Assembly: GCA_905147135.1 (NCBI GenBank)
Contig: LR990048.1
Coordinates: forward strand, 14,492,563 to 14,556,562
Length of the DNA stretch: 64,000 bases
Direction of reading: 5' to 3'
DNA from: Blastobasis lacticolella
Lineage: Eukaryota > Arthropoda > Insecta > Lepidoptera > Blastobasidae
In this document: positions 42,978-54,243 of the stretch, one piece after another
Position numbering within the stretch: position 1 is the first letter of the stretch
Layout: every line of letters begins with the position of its first letter
Program-made: the position numbers and the translations under genes
Notes under the pieces: generated by a model
Told to the model about the DNA's origin: nothing
Seen by the model: only the letters and a program-made list of their open reading frames with translations
The model's database searches: none

Positions 42978-43321
42978 TCATTCTGGCGTTAACGTCCTGG
43001 TTGTGCTCTCGCGAACGAGGGCCTGAGGTCCGCCATGACCATGATCCAGGATATGACAGATCCGATTATTACAGTACTGATCTCCGTGACCCTGCTACTA
43101 GGGGACCCGGACTAGATTGGATCATGCTTACACATTTAGTCGCCTGAATGTGCGGGCTTGATCACGATGTTTACCTTCACCGTAAGAGCATCGGTTAGCA
43201 TTCAACTAATGGACATAACTCAGAAAAGAGTCTTTGGTACATGGCCGCAGTGGGATACGGACCCGGTACCTCTCGCTTACGAGTCGTACACCTTAACTAC
43301 CACCACCACCACTAACGCTCC
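42978..43321 (-). mobile_element. S1 SINE, full length
   Basis: Tail 'ttctggcgttaacgtcctgg', body and head 'tctcgcttacgagtcgtaca', then '(accacc)n' replacing the A-box region 'aaccattcggccaccg'. Confidence 0.85.
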
Positions 43322-43369
43322 TATCACTCCAAAATGCTTCGAAATATCAATGTAATGCAATCGAGCATT

Positions 43370-43489
43370 CATTATCACAGCCCATAACAGTCCACTGCAG
43401 GACTCAGGGCCTCTCCCACGAGAGGGTAGGCCATTGCCATAATCTCCACCCCTGGCAAGCGTGTTGGAGATCGAAGTGTTGTAAATATA
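43370..43489 (-). mobile_element. R element, 5'-truncated, with 13-bp target duplication
   Basis: 'gcaatcgagcatt' (43357-43369) and 'gcaatcgggcatt' (43490-43502) flank 120 bp of the R 3' end. True 5' truncation at insertion, as expected for a LINE-mobilised element. Confidence 0.85.
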
Positions 43490-43745
43490 GCAATCGGGCA
43501 TTAGTCGTTTACAAATTAGCAGCAAGCATACAATAGTCAGTTTACAATATCAAACAACAATAAGTGGCCAGACGAGAGGAGAGAGGACAGACGAAACCGC
43601 TGTTACTAATGTGCACGGTGCGACGGATATTCCGTAACCTAATAGGTTGTACGTTGAAACCATTTGGAACTGAATAAATGATGCGCGCAGGTCGTGGACG
43701 CGGCGGGAGAGGCAGCGGGCGCGGATGTTTCCAACTAAATCAAAT

Positions 43746-43935
43746 ATATAACACATAGTGTAAAATAAAATCGCTTCCTGTCGTCTGTGTCTTTGTACGC
43801 TTAGATCTTTGAAACTACGCAACGGATTTTAATGCGGTTTTCAATAATAGATAGAATGATTTAAGAGGAAGGTTTATAAGCTAAAAAAGGCTAGATATGG
43901 GTAAAGTAGGTGTATGCGAACGAAGTCGCGCCGGT
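43746..43935 (+). mobile_element. H repeat, 'cttccc' subfamily
   Basis: 'aataaaatcgcttcctgtcg', 'cgcaacggattttaatgcgg', ending 'gcgaacgaagtcgcgccggt'. Confidence 0.72.
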
Positions 43936-43942
43936 TCTACGC

Positions 43943-44028
43943 ATATATAAATTTAATTCGCTTGCAGCGTCCGTCTGTCTGTCTATTTCAGCTGACTCCT
44001 AAACCACACAACGGATTTTGGTGCGGAA
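43943..44028 (+). mobile_element. H repeat scrap
   Basis: 'cttgcagcgtccgtctgtct' and 'accacacaacggattttggt': the start of a second H copy directly after the first. Confidence 0.5.
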
Positions 44029-44033
44029 TCAAA

Positions 44034-44262
44034 TCAAATCAAATTTTGAAGTAGATCAGGAATCTCTGAAAACATTCAACTAACCTGCTACAACATGAGT
44101 ACAATATGAAATTCTTCAAGAAAGAAGTGGAAAGATTTTTACGGGGTCGGCAACGCGCGGGTGATACCCCTGGCATTGCAAATGTCCATAGGCTGCGGTG
44201 ACTGCTTATCATCAGGCGGGTGGTAAGCTTGTTTGCCACCTAGGGCGTATACACGTAGAAAG
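44034..44262 (+). mobile_element. CR1-type LINE C-terminus and tail
   Basis: 'MKFFKKEVERFLRGRQ' then 'TPGIANVHRLR' and stop; afterwards 'cttatcatcaggcgggtgg' and 'gtttgccaccta'. The frame is intact at the end. No polyA run is left. Confidence 0.78.
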
Positions 44263-44404
44263 CAGGTTACTAGCGCCGATCTACCAGCGCTTATCGGTAC
44301 TGGTTCATTCAGATAACGTCTTCATAAAGCAAGCTTCATAGATAGAAGTAGAGGCATCCAGCCTCTGCTTGTATCCGACTGTCTGTCAGAGGAGCCTGCA
44401 AAAT

Positions 44405-44640
44405 GTCGAGCTCATCAGAGGAAGACATTTTCCTGCTAGAAAATGTGTTTCCCAAAATGCGAAAACAAAGTGTACCCATAAATAAAAAAGGAAAGTTTTA
44501 GAAGAATATCACCGCGAGATCCTATTACTTTTCCACAATGAAAAGTATCTTAGTACAATCGACAATATTGAGTAGCTTTCTGTTTGTGCATGACGGACCT
44601 ACAAACCACAGAAATCATATTTCCGTTGGAACCTACAAAC
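44405..44640 (+). pseudogene. Possible PIF/Harbinger protein N-terminal relic
   Basis: An ATG at 44403-44405 opens 'MSSSSEEDIFLLENVFPK' and 'VPINKKGKF', a stop, then 'EEYHREILLLFHNEKY'. An acidic Ser-rich start followed by 'PINKK..(E)EYH..' and a hydrophobic-acidic stretch resembles the beginning of insect Harbinger transposases. The catalytic DDE part is absent. Recognition is from memory of the motif pattern, so confidence is limited. Confidence 0.4.
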
Positions 44641-45525
44641 TTTTCCTCTTTGAATTTCTTTGGTTTAAATAGTCTTATGCCAATACGTAAGTATGTACAA
44701 TGTACACAACAGATCCGCTTCCGCCTCCGCTGCCGCTCTTGAAATGCGTGTACGCGAGCTAAGCCGCGGTCTATACGACGATGGGCCACATCATATTTTA
44801 TTACAGGCGTTTGCATAATGCCGGCGTATTAAAGCGATTATTTTTATTATTAGCCATTTATGTGGACACTCTTAGTGTTAGTACCAAGACCCTATCTGCG
44901 TGGGCTTAAGAGCAACCGGTAGACGTTGAGGCTCTTTTTAAGTTCGTGTTTTTTAGGTAGGAGATAGGTAGGAGAGGAGACTGGCGATGGCTCCACCTAC
45001 AAGACTCCAAATTTTTGTCGTGGCTTTTCGTGAATACATGAAATGTGTATGTAACACAATTGTACTCAATAAATGAAAATGTCATTGATTCGTTTATTGA
45101 ATACATAGTAATAGGCCTGCTGAGAAGTATTTTAATTTCGTTTAGAACTAAGCCGTAGACCAGAAAACAGGCAGAACCGTTTCTGATCTATTTTGATCTT
45201 GGGAGATGTCCCAGGCGTAGCGATATCAGCGACACCATGTCATAGATCGATCATGATATGAACACAATATGATAGTATTGAAATAATGCAACATTTGGAA
45301 CAGTCATCACGTTTAAAAATGACTTTAACGTTTTTTTGTATGAAGTTTTTTATTTAAGTATCAGCTTAAATGCGACCCTTTGCTACACATATTATCGGGT
45401 GTGTTACCACAGTAACTGTTGGTACTGTTTAACTTAAATCGTTGTTTGTTGCAACTTAAATGCGTTACGAATATGATGCAAGCCACCTTTAAATTTTATT
45501 TCTTCGATTGCAACAACTAAAGGTA
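44641..45525. other. No feature recognised
   Basis: 'ttccgcctccgctgccgctc' (44718-44737) is a pyrimidine-rich stretch. 'ttatcgggtgtgttaccac' (45393-45411) recurs approximately at 39373-39391. Confidence 0.35.
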
Positions 45526-45664
45526 GAAAATTACCATTCATTTAAAACAGGTCAGTAGCATAGCAGAACCGACGGCTAAACACAACAACATATTGAAGAA
45601 AATTACAATTCATTAAATAGGTCAGTAGCATAGCAAAACCGACGGCTAAACACAACAACATATG
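45526..45664. repeat. 70-bp tandem duplication
   Basis: 'ggtcagtagcatagcagaac' to 'cacaacaacatat' at 45550-45592 is repeated at 45620-45662 with one substitution in the core. Two units only. Confidence 0.8.
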
Positions 45665-46917
45665 GAAACGTTATCCATAGCTACGCCACGCCAAAGGTAC
45701 GCTATTTGATTACGTAATCTCGCGACATCAACACATCGACGGCGTCGTCTCGAAGATGTTTTCCTTTTCCCTTTTCCTTTTTTATTCGTGGGACACGAAC
45801 CGTTTCCATCGATGCCAGGCCTTCAAATGAGTATTCAATCGGTTTAGATTTATGATACTGGCAATGTAATTTACTTTTTTGTAGGGAAATTTATTTTGCT
45901 CTCGCTTCGGGTGTGGAGCGAACACCCAATGGGGCGAAGTAGTACGTACAGCAGCAATGGATTTGGAATTCTTCAATGGTTTGCCCACGCACTATGCATT
46001 TGCGAATCTTTAAGAAAAAACCCGTTCAAGTTATAAATTTTGTATGTTTAGTCACTTAATCCATGACCTAAAGTAGCAGTGACGCGTGCAGTGATTGGTT
46101 TATATTCTGTTTTGCTGTATGGAATCCCTGGTTAGATTCTCTGAAGAACAAATGTGCAGCTACAAATAGGCCAAATTTGATTTTTTATGATTATTTCGTT
46201 CTAGGATGGGGTCACAACACTATACGTTTAAATGTTTATTATGTCTGATTCTTTAAGTTACATAATATTAGTTACTATACACTTTTCCGACACAGTAATT
46301 CATAAAAAACACCCCACCTACAAGCGTGAAGTAAAAGTTTCAATTGAAAATAGAAAAGTAGAGCACGACTCATTTAATGTATACAAAAATTTTAAGAAGA
46401 ATCTATACCAATTTATTTAAATAAACCAATTTATTTAGATTTCTGTAAATAATCCTTATCGATAACGGCGGGTTCATTTTTATTTTCAATTGAACCGTCT
46501 TTCACCAATCAATTTACCGACAACGCATGACGTCACCAGCCCCCGATCCATCAGGGAAAGGTTAACGTGAAAGCGGCCATTTTACCAATAACTGGGCAAA
46601 GTGAAGACTCAACAAATGCCGAATCACCACTAACTTATCTTTGAGTGAGCAACTATTCCTGTGCGAATCAGTTAGCGCTTCTCCACAACACATCCATCAT
46701 GGCGGACGCGCTATCTCCAGTTGGGAGTTTCGGCCCAATCTCGTCAGATAACCGGCTAAGTCAGCGTCGGCCAATAAGTTGGATTATAGCTGAGGTTATA
46801 CAGTCGATAGCTCAATGTGTAGACATAGGCGCCAGTACAAAAAGCAGGAATCCGAATTCTGGTAACGAGTTCGTAAGTTGTCCGTCAAAAGCGAAACATG
46901 TTTCGACCATTTGTTGA
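45665..46917. other. No gene established; candidate ATG at 46699
   Basis: Pyrimidine run near 45758. A frame from 'atcatggcgg' (46699) with a downstream 'gtaagt' (46873) is discussed as a finding. A 62-codon AT-rich frame sits at 46232-46420. Confidence 0.3.
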
Positions 46918-47110
46918 TATTCGAATGAGCTGAAATTTGGTATTTCTATGTAACTTGGATGACACTGCATTCATATGATGAAGTCGGAAGGTTATAGGAA
47001 CTAATAAACGCAATATTTATAGACCCATCGTGTTTGGGCTCTTTGGAATAGTTTTATGAGTAGGTAATATAACGTGCAATAAAAGCTTGTTATGAAAAAA
47101 TATTTTTCGT
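46918..47110. repeat. Repeat Z, copy 2
   Basis: Reverse-complement partner of 20178-20370, containing 'gagctgaaatttggta' and 'tgtttgggctctttggaata'. Confidence 0.7.
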
Positions 47111-47129
47111 TTCAGAACTTATTATATTA

Positions 47130-47175
47130 CTCAGTGACAAACGGGCAACCAGCCTACTTAGATAACTGTCGTCCA
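47130..47175 (-). mobile_element. LINE tail scrap
   Basis: 'actcagtgacaaacgggcaa' and 'gataactgtcgtcc' match the tail at 39230-39290 inverted. Confidence 0.5.
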
Positions 47176-47797
47176 ACTTATCTATCTATACAATACGATT
47201 GCACTTTACGAGTTCAACTTATGAGTTGCTACCTACATTTTGGTTGAAAGTACCCACTCCACGCTTACGAAATTGAATAAATAATGTCAGCGAATTCCCC
47301 ATTTTAAACTGGATTTTCTAATAAAATTGGACACTGGACGGATCGGAATTATGCAGGAATATTGTATTTAGAGTAACCGGGAATACGCAAAATCTGGCAT
47401 GGGTCCATTTGAATCCATAATTGTAGGCTAAAACTCCGTTCAAATGATAAAAATAAGAGTACGACCTATCTCTATCAGTCTGTTAAAATAATATTAAATT
47501 GTAACCGTAAGTTTGTTAAAACCGTTAGTTTTACAAAATTTACCAAACCATTTAAAATTTAACGCCCTATAAGCGGTGAATCCCGGCTCAGCGGCCAGCG
47601 GTAAACCTGCCAGCCACGGTCGACTCTTCTACTAGGAAAGCACTTTCTGATTGAACTTTCTGACACTTAAGGTTTCAATTCGGTTAGGTTATGTGTTGTG
47701 ACAATGTGATGTCGAGTTCCGTGAAGAGAGGCTCCGTCAACCCTTCGGTTCACAATTTTTTAACAATGTATTGTCAAACTAACTTAGAACTCTGATT
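47176..47797. other. No feature recognised
   Basis: Nothing seen. Confidence 0.35.
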
Positions 47798-47919
47798 GCC
47801 GTTTTCATAAAACTTAGGAATCGCCTAAGCTTTTTCTTATCTCAATGTGGATATTTCTGATTGCCTCAAAACTAGTTAAGTTAGAACTTTTTCGATTTCT
47901 AAGTTCAGTGAAAACGGCC
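47798..47919. mobile_element. MITE, ~122 bp
   Basis: 'gccgttttcataaaacttag' and 'ctaagttcagtgaaaacggc' are inverted ends of about 26 bp with few differences. Target duplication not resolved. Confidence 0.6.
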
Positions 47920-48384
47920 ATGAATATTTTATATTATGAACTAACGGCTTTTACAATCATTAAGTGACAGATTCGCTTCAGATTAGTTACTGCCGCAATA
48001 TCTTATGAGAGTGAACCCTTGGACCCTCACTGTCAAAACACGAACCCCTGGGAACTACCTACCACCTCATACTGAAACATTTCCCTAGAAAGTCGCAAAC
48101 AAAGGCTAGTAACAAGAAAACAAAGAAGAACTATAAGTTACAGCAGAAGAAAGTGCCTAATTAGTAAAGAGCTAATAACTGTTTGTGCTCACAACAATCT
48201 CTCTGCATATTGGCGCACTCATGTGTGATATTAGCGAGGCCAGTAGGTACAAAGGGGAGGTAAACAGAACTATGTTATGCGTACGAACAATTCACAAATT
48301 GGCGAGAAGCAAACTACCTACCTAATTGATTGGAACGAAGCAAAAGCGCCAACCAATTATCTGATATCAGTAGTTATGTTAGTT
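47920..48384. other. No feature recognised
   Basis: Nothing seen. Confidence 0.35.
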
Positions 48385-48634
48385 AGAGCGTCGGTGGTTT
48401 AATGGGCGAGGGGCTTGACTCGTACGCCGAGGTACCGGGTTCAAACTCCAGTGCCTCCATGTAATAATGACTGTTTTCTGAGTTATGTACATTACTTGAA
48501 CACTAAACGATGCTCTTACGGTGAGTGAAAACATCGTGATAAAACCTGCACATGCAGGCGACAAATGTGTAACTATTATCCAACATTACCCGGGCCCTCG
48601 TGCGGGAGAACGCAACCGGGATATTTACGCCAAA
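48385..48634 (+). mobile_element. S1 SINE with body deletion
   Basis: Head 'gagcgtcggtggtttaatgg', B-box 'gggttcaaactcc'. The body is cut from 'actattatccaaca' directly to 'cccgggccctcgtgcgg', losing about 100 bp. Confidence 0.82.
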
Positions 48635-48649
48635 ATAATTTATTTTGTA

Positions 48650-49312
48650 ATGGCGTGAATAATAAAAACAGCTCGATTATTTCCTTAAAGATAGCCCGAG
48701 TAGGGTGTACATGGATTGAGCTTATGATGGAACATAATTATTTTGTATTTCAGTTCAATTAACTTGGAGTTAAACCATTTATTTTTTAGACAATAGTTTT
48801 TCAAAAAAAGCGTTTCGAGTTTCCTAGAGCTAAACATTTTTAAAAGATGGTAACTTTACTCGCGCAAAATAACTTTGCGACGGAAAATAATACTAAATTG
48901 ACAGTAAGCTCACAAGAATAACTACCAACAAAAACAATGACAGGGATACCGCACCTAAGTGCAGACTAATCTAGCGCGCACTCTAGCACAAATTAACGCT
49001 ATGCTACGGAAGGACGATTACTAGAGGAAGGAGGTGGAGGTTAAACTTTCCACTTAAGAAACCTAATATTTCAGCTTACAAAAAATTTTAATATATATTT
49101 TTTATACAATATTTCAAGTGAAGAAGTGAACACTTATTTTTTTTTATATTTATACTTTTTATCGAAACGTAAGTAAAATTACTTTGATTGGTGATTCCAT
49201 TGAACTGAAAAATCATTACATCTCAAGATAAGTTCAATTTATGCACAGGTTGACTTTTTTACAGAAATAATCAAGGCGATAAATTATATTAGGTATTATT
49301 CACGCCATTAAT
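48650..49312. mobile_element. Possible ~660-bp inverted-repeat element
   Basis: 'taatggcgtgaataat' at the left is exactly inverted at 49296-49311. Weaker similarity continues inward ('gattatttccttaaag' versus 'gattatttctgtaaaa'). No transposase frame. Confidence 0.45.
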
Positions 49313-49511
49313 CCGGAATAAAATATATATGTGGAATTTCGTAGAACTTTTTACACTAAATATTGGTGACACAGCTTTAATGTTGTTTTTATTGTTATTG
49401 TTTACAAATGCTTCCAAATTTTTGACGTGGGAACTAAGTGATCAAAATTAAATATCAATTGTAAGGAATAGCGGCATATTTTTGATGTACTGTTTCTTTT
49501 ACTAAATTTAT

Positions 49512-49565
49512 TATCCCGGGCTCTCGTGCGCGTGAACACAACCAGGACACTAACGCCAAGATGAC
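49512..49565 (+). mobile_element. S1 SINE, tail only
   Basis: 'cccgggctctcgtgcgcgtg' to 'cactaacgccaagatga': just the RTE-like tail, equally consistent with a fragment of the RTE lineage itself. Confidence 0.7.
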
Positions 49566-49739
49566 GGAATTCTAATTTGCAAATTAAGGGGAGCTGTTTG
49601 GCGATCGCGTCTCTAATTTAATGGAAACCGTCCGCGGCAGTCCTCATATCTACCTGACAGATAGTTACACTAAGCTGTTTGTTGCTAAAGTTGTAGATAT
49701 AGGGTGGGATACTTATTTTGGCAGTATTTTTTTTATTTA

Positions 49740-49898
49740 TTACACATTCAGTCGCCTTAATATGCAGCTTTTGTTTTCCCTCACCATAAGAGCATCAGTT
49801 AGTGTTCAACTAATGCATTACATAGAAAAAAGTCACTGGGGTTCGAACTCGCTGCCTCTCGCTTACTAGTCGGACCCGCTAGCTATCACTGATGCTCC
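49740..49898 (-). mobile_element. S1 SINE, head and middle
   Basis: 'ttacacattcagtcgcctta' to 'ctctcgcttactagtcgga'. Body and tail missing. Confidence 0.78.
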
Positions 49899-49924
49899 GT
49901 TTTAATATTTTTCTTTACTATCCG

Positions 49925-50070
49925 CAGTGACAAACAAGCAGACAGCCCACCTGATGGTAAGCGGTAACTATCGTCCATAACATCTACGATTCATGCAACT
50001 AACCGCATTTGCGTTGTCACTGTGAAGACTAAGATAAAATGCCTATTATCCTTCAAACCGGAAGTCAAGA
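49925..50070 (-). mobile_element. LINE 3' UTR
   Basis: 'agcccacctgatggtaagcg', 'gcgttgtcactgtgaagac' and 'tatccttcaaaccgga' form the inverted order of the tail at 38999-39297. Confidence 0.68.
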
Positions 50071-50569
50071 ATGCAAGGAATGTTGGCAGAAAAAATAGAT
50101 AAGGTGGTACTCAACCAGGCGGAGTCGTCAGGCTTGACGGAGTGCTACTACTGTTTGTTATGAAACTAAAATCAGTGCCACAATGTCAATATAGACGAGT
50201 GTAAGTATGCGAAAAGGCTTTCAAAATATATATCTACCACACAATTATATCTTTGTCCTTAAATATATTAAATGAAACTTCATTTTATGTTACTTTATTA
50301 TTAATTTTATTTGATGTATAGTGTCCTATTATTATTGTATATATATTATTGTTTAGTGTCTTTATAACTTACAATACATTGTACGCAATGTATTTATGGG
50401 TCTTTGATACCTAAAAATAAATGAACAAAAAATGTCTTTGAGATGGAACATAAAACATCATCCTGTGCACATACGCGGATATGACACATGTCCCTCTGTA
50501 TGTCCCAGAGAACAATTCACGAATGCCTGTCACAATATTGTTTAGTTCTAGTAGCTGGGCTGTGATTAA
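50071..50569. other. No feature recognised
   Basis: Nothing seen. Confidence 0.35.
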
Positions 50570-50800
50570 ATTATTTATTTAACAATTTATTGTACACAAG
50601 AAAATTAAAGATACAGTACAAATTAGATATTAGACAACAGGCACTACTTATCTCTAAAAAGAAATCTCTTCCAGCAGGCCTACAAAAAGAGAGATATGAT
50701 AAATATACGCAGATACGACGTGCACAATAATTATATACTATAAATAAATACATACATAATATTCTATACATACTAATAGGCATATATGAATAAAATAAAC
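50570..50800 (-). mobile_element. LINE 3' end (same family as 31588)
   Basis: 'atttatttaacaatttattg', 'caacaggcactacttatct', 'aagaaatctcttccagcagg' and 'cctacaaaaagagagata'. A further minus-strand LINE-like '(ttta)ttttcagtttattg' start follows at 50955. Confidence 0.62.
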
Positions 50801-51039
50801 ATATACTATATTAATACATAATATGTTATATTAGTGAGGAACGTGCATACGTGATATCTATATTTGAATAGTGTTGTCTTTATGCTCTAGTAAAAATTAA
50901 AAGATTTGTCTAAACAGCTACCTACTTAGAGACTGCGTTGGTGGCTGAAGTATTATTTATTTATTTTTCAGTTTATTGTACACATAAAACTTTGATGAAA
51001 AATACAGAGTAATTAAATATTTAGAGACTACACGATTTG

Positions 51040-51157
51040 TTCCAAATGTTTAAGCAATTGGTGAAAGTCTCGGTGTTGCTAATGTCTATAGGGAGTGGTG
51101 ACCACTCCATCAGGTAGCCCGCTTGCCTGTTTGCCTATCGTAAGACATAAAAAAATA
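51040..51157 (+). mobile_element. CR1-type LINE tail, diverged
   Basis: 'ggtgttgctaatgtctatag' (GVANVYR), stop, then 'aggtagcccgcttgcctgtt' and A-rich 'cataaaaaaataaaaa'. Adjacent to the GC-richer 51160-51360, which shows no gene. Confidence 0.65.
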
Positions 51158-51396
51158 AAAAGGTGGCCCTTGTAGGTGGTACTTCGCAGCACCCGCGTAG
51201 TCATCGCACAGTAATCGTGTCGCACCCGCACAGCCACCGTGTTGTATGCGCCCCTGCTAATAAAGTAGGTTGCACGTTTTCTGTCCGGTTGCTACGCGGT
51301 GACTATGCGGGCACGGCGCATCCGCGTTTACTGTTCGGTTTGTAAGCGGCGACATATAAACGGACCCTAAATAAGTAAACGGGTTAACTTGATGAT

Positions 51397-51543
51397 TTTT
51401 AGTGTTCTAAGTATTCTCCATTACATTTTAAACAGTTTTTCATTCTTTTAGTGTTTTATGTATTCTCCATTACATTTTAAACAGTTTTTCATTCTTTTAG
51501 TGTTCTAAGTATTCTCCATTACATTTTAAACAGTTTTTCATTC
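51397..51543. repeat. Tandem repeat, 3 x 49 bp
   Basis: Unit 'agtgttctaagtattctcca' plus 'ttacattttaaacag' and 'tttttcattctttt', starting at 51401, 51450 and 51499. Nearly identical units indicate a recent expansion. Confidence 0.88.
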
Positions 51544-51689
51544 GGTCTAACCATTTTTGAAAACATGGGGTCTGAGTGCATGTTTTTCACGTACTGGTTG
51601 AAAGCTATCACGGCCTCTACCGGTCCCGTAAATGTCAAACCTGTCATCAAATCTTTGATTTTTGTAGAACAAAGAAACTCATGGTGCCA

Positions 51690-51765
51690 GGGCTGGACTA
51701 TGTGCGGGATGCACACAGCGAAACGACCAGACAGCCCACGTGATGGAGAGCGGTAGCAGTCAATA
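51690..51765 (-). mobile_element. LINE tail scrap
   Basis: 'accagacagcccacgtgatg' and 'gagagcggtagcagtcaa' match the tail of 38999-39297 inverted. Confidence 0.5.
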
Positions 51766-52189
51766 GGAGTCACCCTTAAGTTTTACTTTATGTACCTACT
51801 TAATGCAAAAGTAATTCAGAATCCGTATAGTAGTCGAGTGTAGGGCCATCATTAGGTAAGTAGGTTGGTAGATGATAGGTAGATTGAAATATACTAGCAA
51901 AAGAAGCTTAGTAATGTGTGCTAATATGCCAATTCTATTCGACTTGATGAAAGGACTAGACACTTAATTAACAACAGTCCTGCAGTACTGGCTGGCTTCT
52001 TATTTTTTAACCGCTCGCCTTGAGTCAAAAGGTTTTCAATATTTTGATGCATGGCTCTGATTTTCCCTATTTTTGAAACGTTAGCTTTCGGTGTCACCAA
52101 TGTAATTAAAAAAAATATTGAATTTTCAAAGCTTAAAACCGGAATTAAAATCGTTGGCCACGACTCGGTTCAAAAGTAGAGCTTCAACA
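51766..52189. other. No feature recognised
   Basis: Nothing seen. Confidence 0.35.
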
Positions 52190-52687
52190 TTATTGAAGTG
52201 TACCTGGCAGGCAAGATGGAACTGCTGATGTCCATTTTCTGGTTTGCGGAGATACTATAGTGTCACGCATTGACAGTCCAAATTGGGGTTTACCCCCATA
52301 GACAAGCCACAAGACTGTAGGTATAATAGTATTGGAGCCCAATATACCCGCTTTACATTGGTCAAATGTTCCAATGTTACAATGGGCCAAAGTTGCTAAG
52401 TACAGTGATGTAAACCGATCGGACAGTAACGAGTCAACTTTGCTTGCAAGCTGCCTCGCAAGCCCATCCGCATTTTTTTTCGCAAATGCACTCCTCTCCC
52501 GCTCAACCCCCTGCGCAGTACTTGACATTTGACTGGAGTATGAAGAGAATTTTGCGCAAAATTGCACATATTTGTTAACGTTTCTCGTCCATATCGACAG
52601 AGAAATGATACTGGACTCGCTCGCGCTATAGTGTAAACTAACTTGACACTTGCCTCTATACTTGTACTCGCCACTGTCCTTAACCAA
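52190..52687 (-). CDS. Unassigned 165-codon open frame
   Basis: One of the longest uninterrupted frames in the window outside known transposons. It begins 'MVKDSGEYKYRGKCQVS', contains 'RERSAFAKKNADGLARQLAS' and ends 'SCLPGTLQ'. No signal peptide, transmembrane run, zinc finger or transposase motif is visible. It may be an exon, a decayed transposon ORF or chance. A shorter frame on the other strand overlaps it. I do not assign a function. Confidence 0.2.
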   Translation of the reverse strand: MVKDSGEYKYRGKCQVSLHYSASESSIISLSIWTRNVNKYVQFCAKFSSYSSQMSSTAQGVERERSAFAKKNADGLARQLASKVDSLLSDRFTSLYLATLAHCNIGTFDQCKAGILGSNTIIPTVLWLVYGGKPQFGLSMRDTIVSPQTRKWTSAVPSCLPGTLQ

Positions 52688-53018
52688 TATAAATCAGGCA
52701 TTAGGGACTTGTAACTATCCCATGAAGAGAACCTAGCTAGGTGGAGCACAATAAAAAATCCTCCTATCGCTAAATTTCAACACAACAACAAATCCTTACA
52801 ATATTCCACAATCAAACAGTTCATGGCTGAAACGCATCCATTTGAAATGCTCAAAAGAGGGATTACTGTGTCCTATAGTACAGGGTAACCTAGTTTAGGA
52901 GGCAGTAAATCAATAGTTGCTAATACATTCTTAGTGCTTGCATTGTTGCGTACAAACGTAGTAATTTATTGTACAGTTATGTTTGTTGTATTAGTTTGCT
53001 ACAAAAAATAGATAATAA
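52688..53018. other. No feature recognised
   Basis: 'gagaacctagctaggtggag' near 52727 echoes 3645; otherwise nothing. Confidence 0.35.
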
Positions 53019-53279
53019 AGAGCCGGTTGCGCCCACGCGCACGAGGGCCCCGGTCCGCCTTGACCTTGATCCAGTATTTGGCAGAACAGATAATACATAG
53101 CGACTGCCATTCGACCTCCGCGACCCTGCAACCAGATCATCGTTACACATTCAGTCGCCTGAATGTGCAGGTTTCATCCCAATGTTTTCCCTCACCGCAA
53201 GAGCATTGGTTAGTATTCAACTAATGCACATAACTCTGAAAAGGGTCATTGCTACATGGCGGCAGTGGGATTCGAACCC
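53019..53279 (-). mobile_element. S1 SINE, tail to B-box
   Basis: 'gagggccccggtccgccttg', body with a deletion around 'gcgaccctgcaaccagatca', ending in the head at 'gggattcgaaccct'. The outer head is lost. Confidence 0.82.
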
Positions 53280-53932
53280 TCACCGTGAGAGCTAGATGGA
53301 ACACGATAAGGGACTGTTAATAAACACGTTAGGCATCGACGTGTGAGTCTGTTGATGGCTGCGTTAATAAATTCATACCGCTCAATCCCTTAGGCAGTCG
53401 CCGCGATACAAGGCAATCGACCCCTGCATAAATGATGCTCTACAAACAACCTTTCCGATACTAGATTAGGTCAAATTGTATCACTCAATTACATAAGACT
53501 TATTTATGTTACAGTGTGAATGTAAACATAGCAGTAGTAAATTATTAATATTTACGTGTTTTACAGTGTACTTCATCTGACTTTGACGACCGACAGTTTT
53601 TTTTTGCTCTGTGGTCAGATTTATCAGAATTTTGCATGTCTAAATGTATTATGAAAGACACAAAGGCAAAGCATTTCTGCGCCATCTCACCTGGTGGTAT
53701 TTACACATTTTCTCTCAGGATCCTTAAAACAGTCTCCTTTCGGTGTTTCCCGCTCATCCCATTGAATTTTTTTTAACGCTCGTTAAAAAAGAGGGGTGTT
53801 ATGAGTTTGATGTGTATATATATCTATCTATCTATGGCTCTGTCTATCTATGTGACTGTCTATGTAATCGTAGCTACCGAACGTATGGACTGATTTGATG
53901 CGGTTTTATATGTTTGATAGATGATAAATTGG
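53280..53932. other. No gene; dispersed low-copy motif near 53765
   Basis: 'gaggggtgttatgagtttga', '(atct)n' and 'gaacgtatggactgatttga' resemble the start of a common lepidopteran repeat. Its 3' limit merges with the hairpin at 53933. Confidence 0.4.
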
Positions 53933-53997
53933 TTTAGTAGTTTAGAACATATTTGAGTAATACTTATGCTTACTCAAATATGTTCTAAACTACTAAA
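53933..53997. repeat. Perfect 28-bp hairpin with 9-nt loop
   Basis: 53933-53960 is the exact reverse complement of 53970-53997 (stem includes 'tagaacatatttgagtaa'), with loop 'tacttatgc'. About 65 nt in all, the size of a small-RNA precursor. Confidence 0.9.
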
Positions 53998-54243
53998 ACT
54001 TGATCGGAGGTTATCTGAATTTTTCTGTCGGTTATTAAAGTTAATTCGCCCCTACAAACAAATATTAAGTAGCAAGTATGAGGCTTCGATTCATAGGAAT
54101 TTGGACATGAATTATAATAATAGCATGTTACATAAATGCAAAAGTATACACAGGCACGTGCTTATAGGAGCTTCCTCGCGATGCATCCTACCTACTTACA
54201 TCTAGACAGCACATTGAGACAAGGGTAATCAGGATATAAATAC

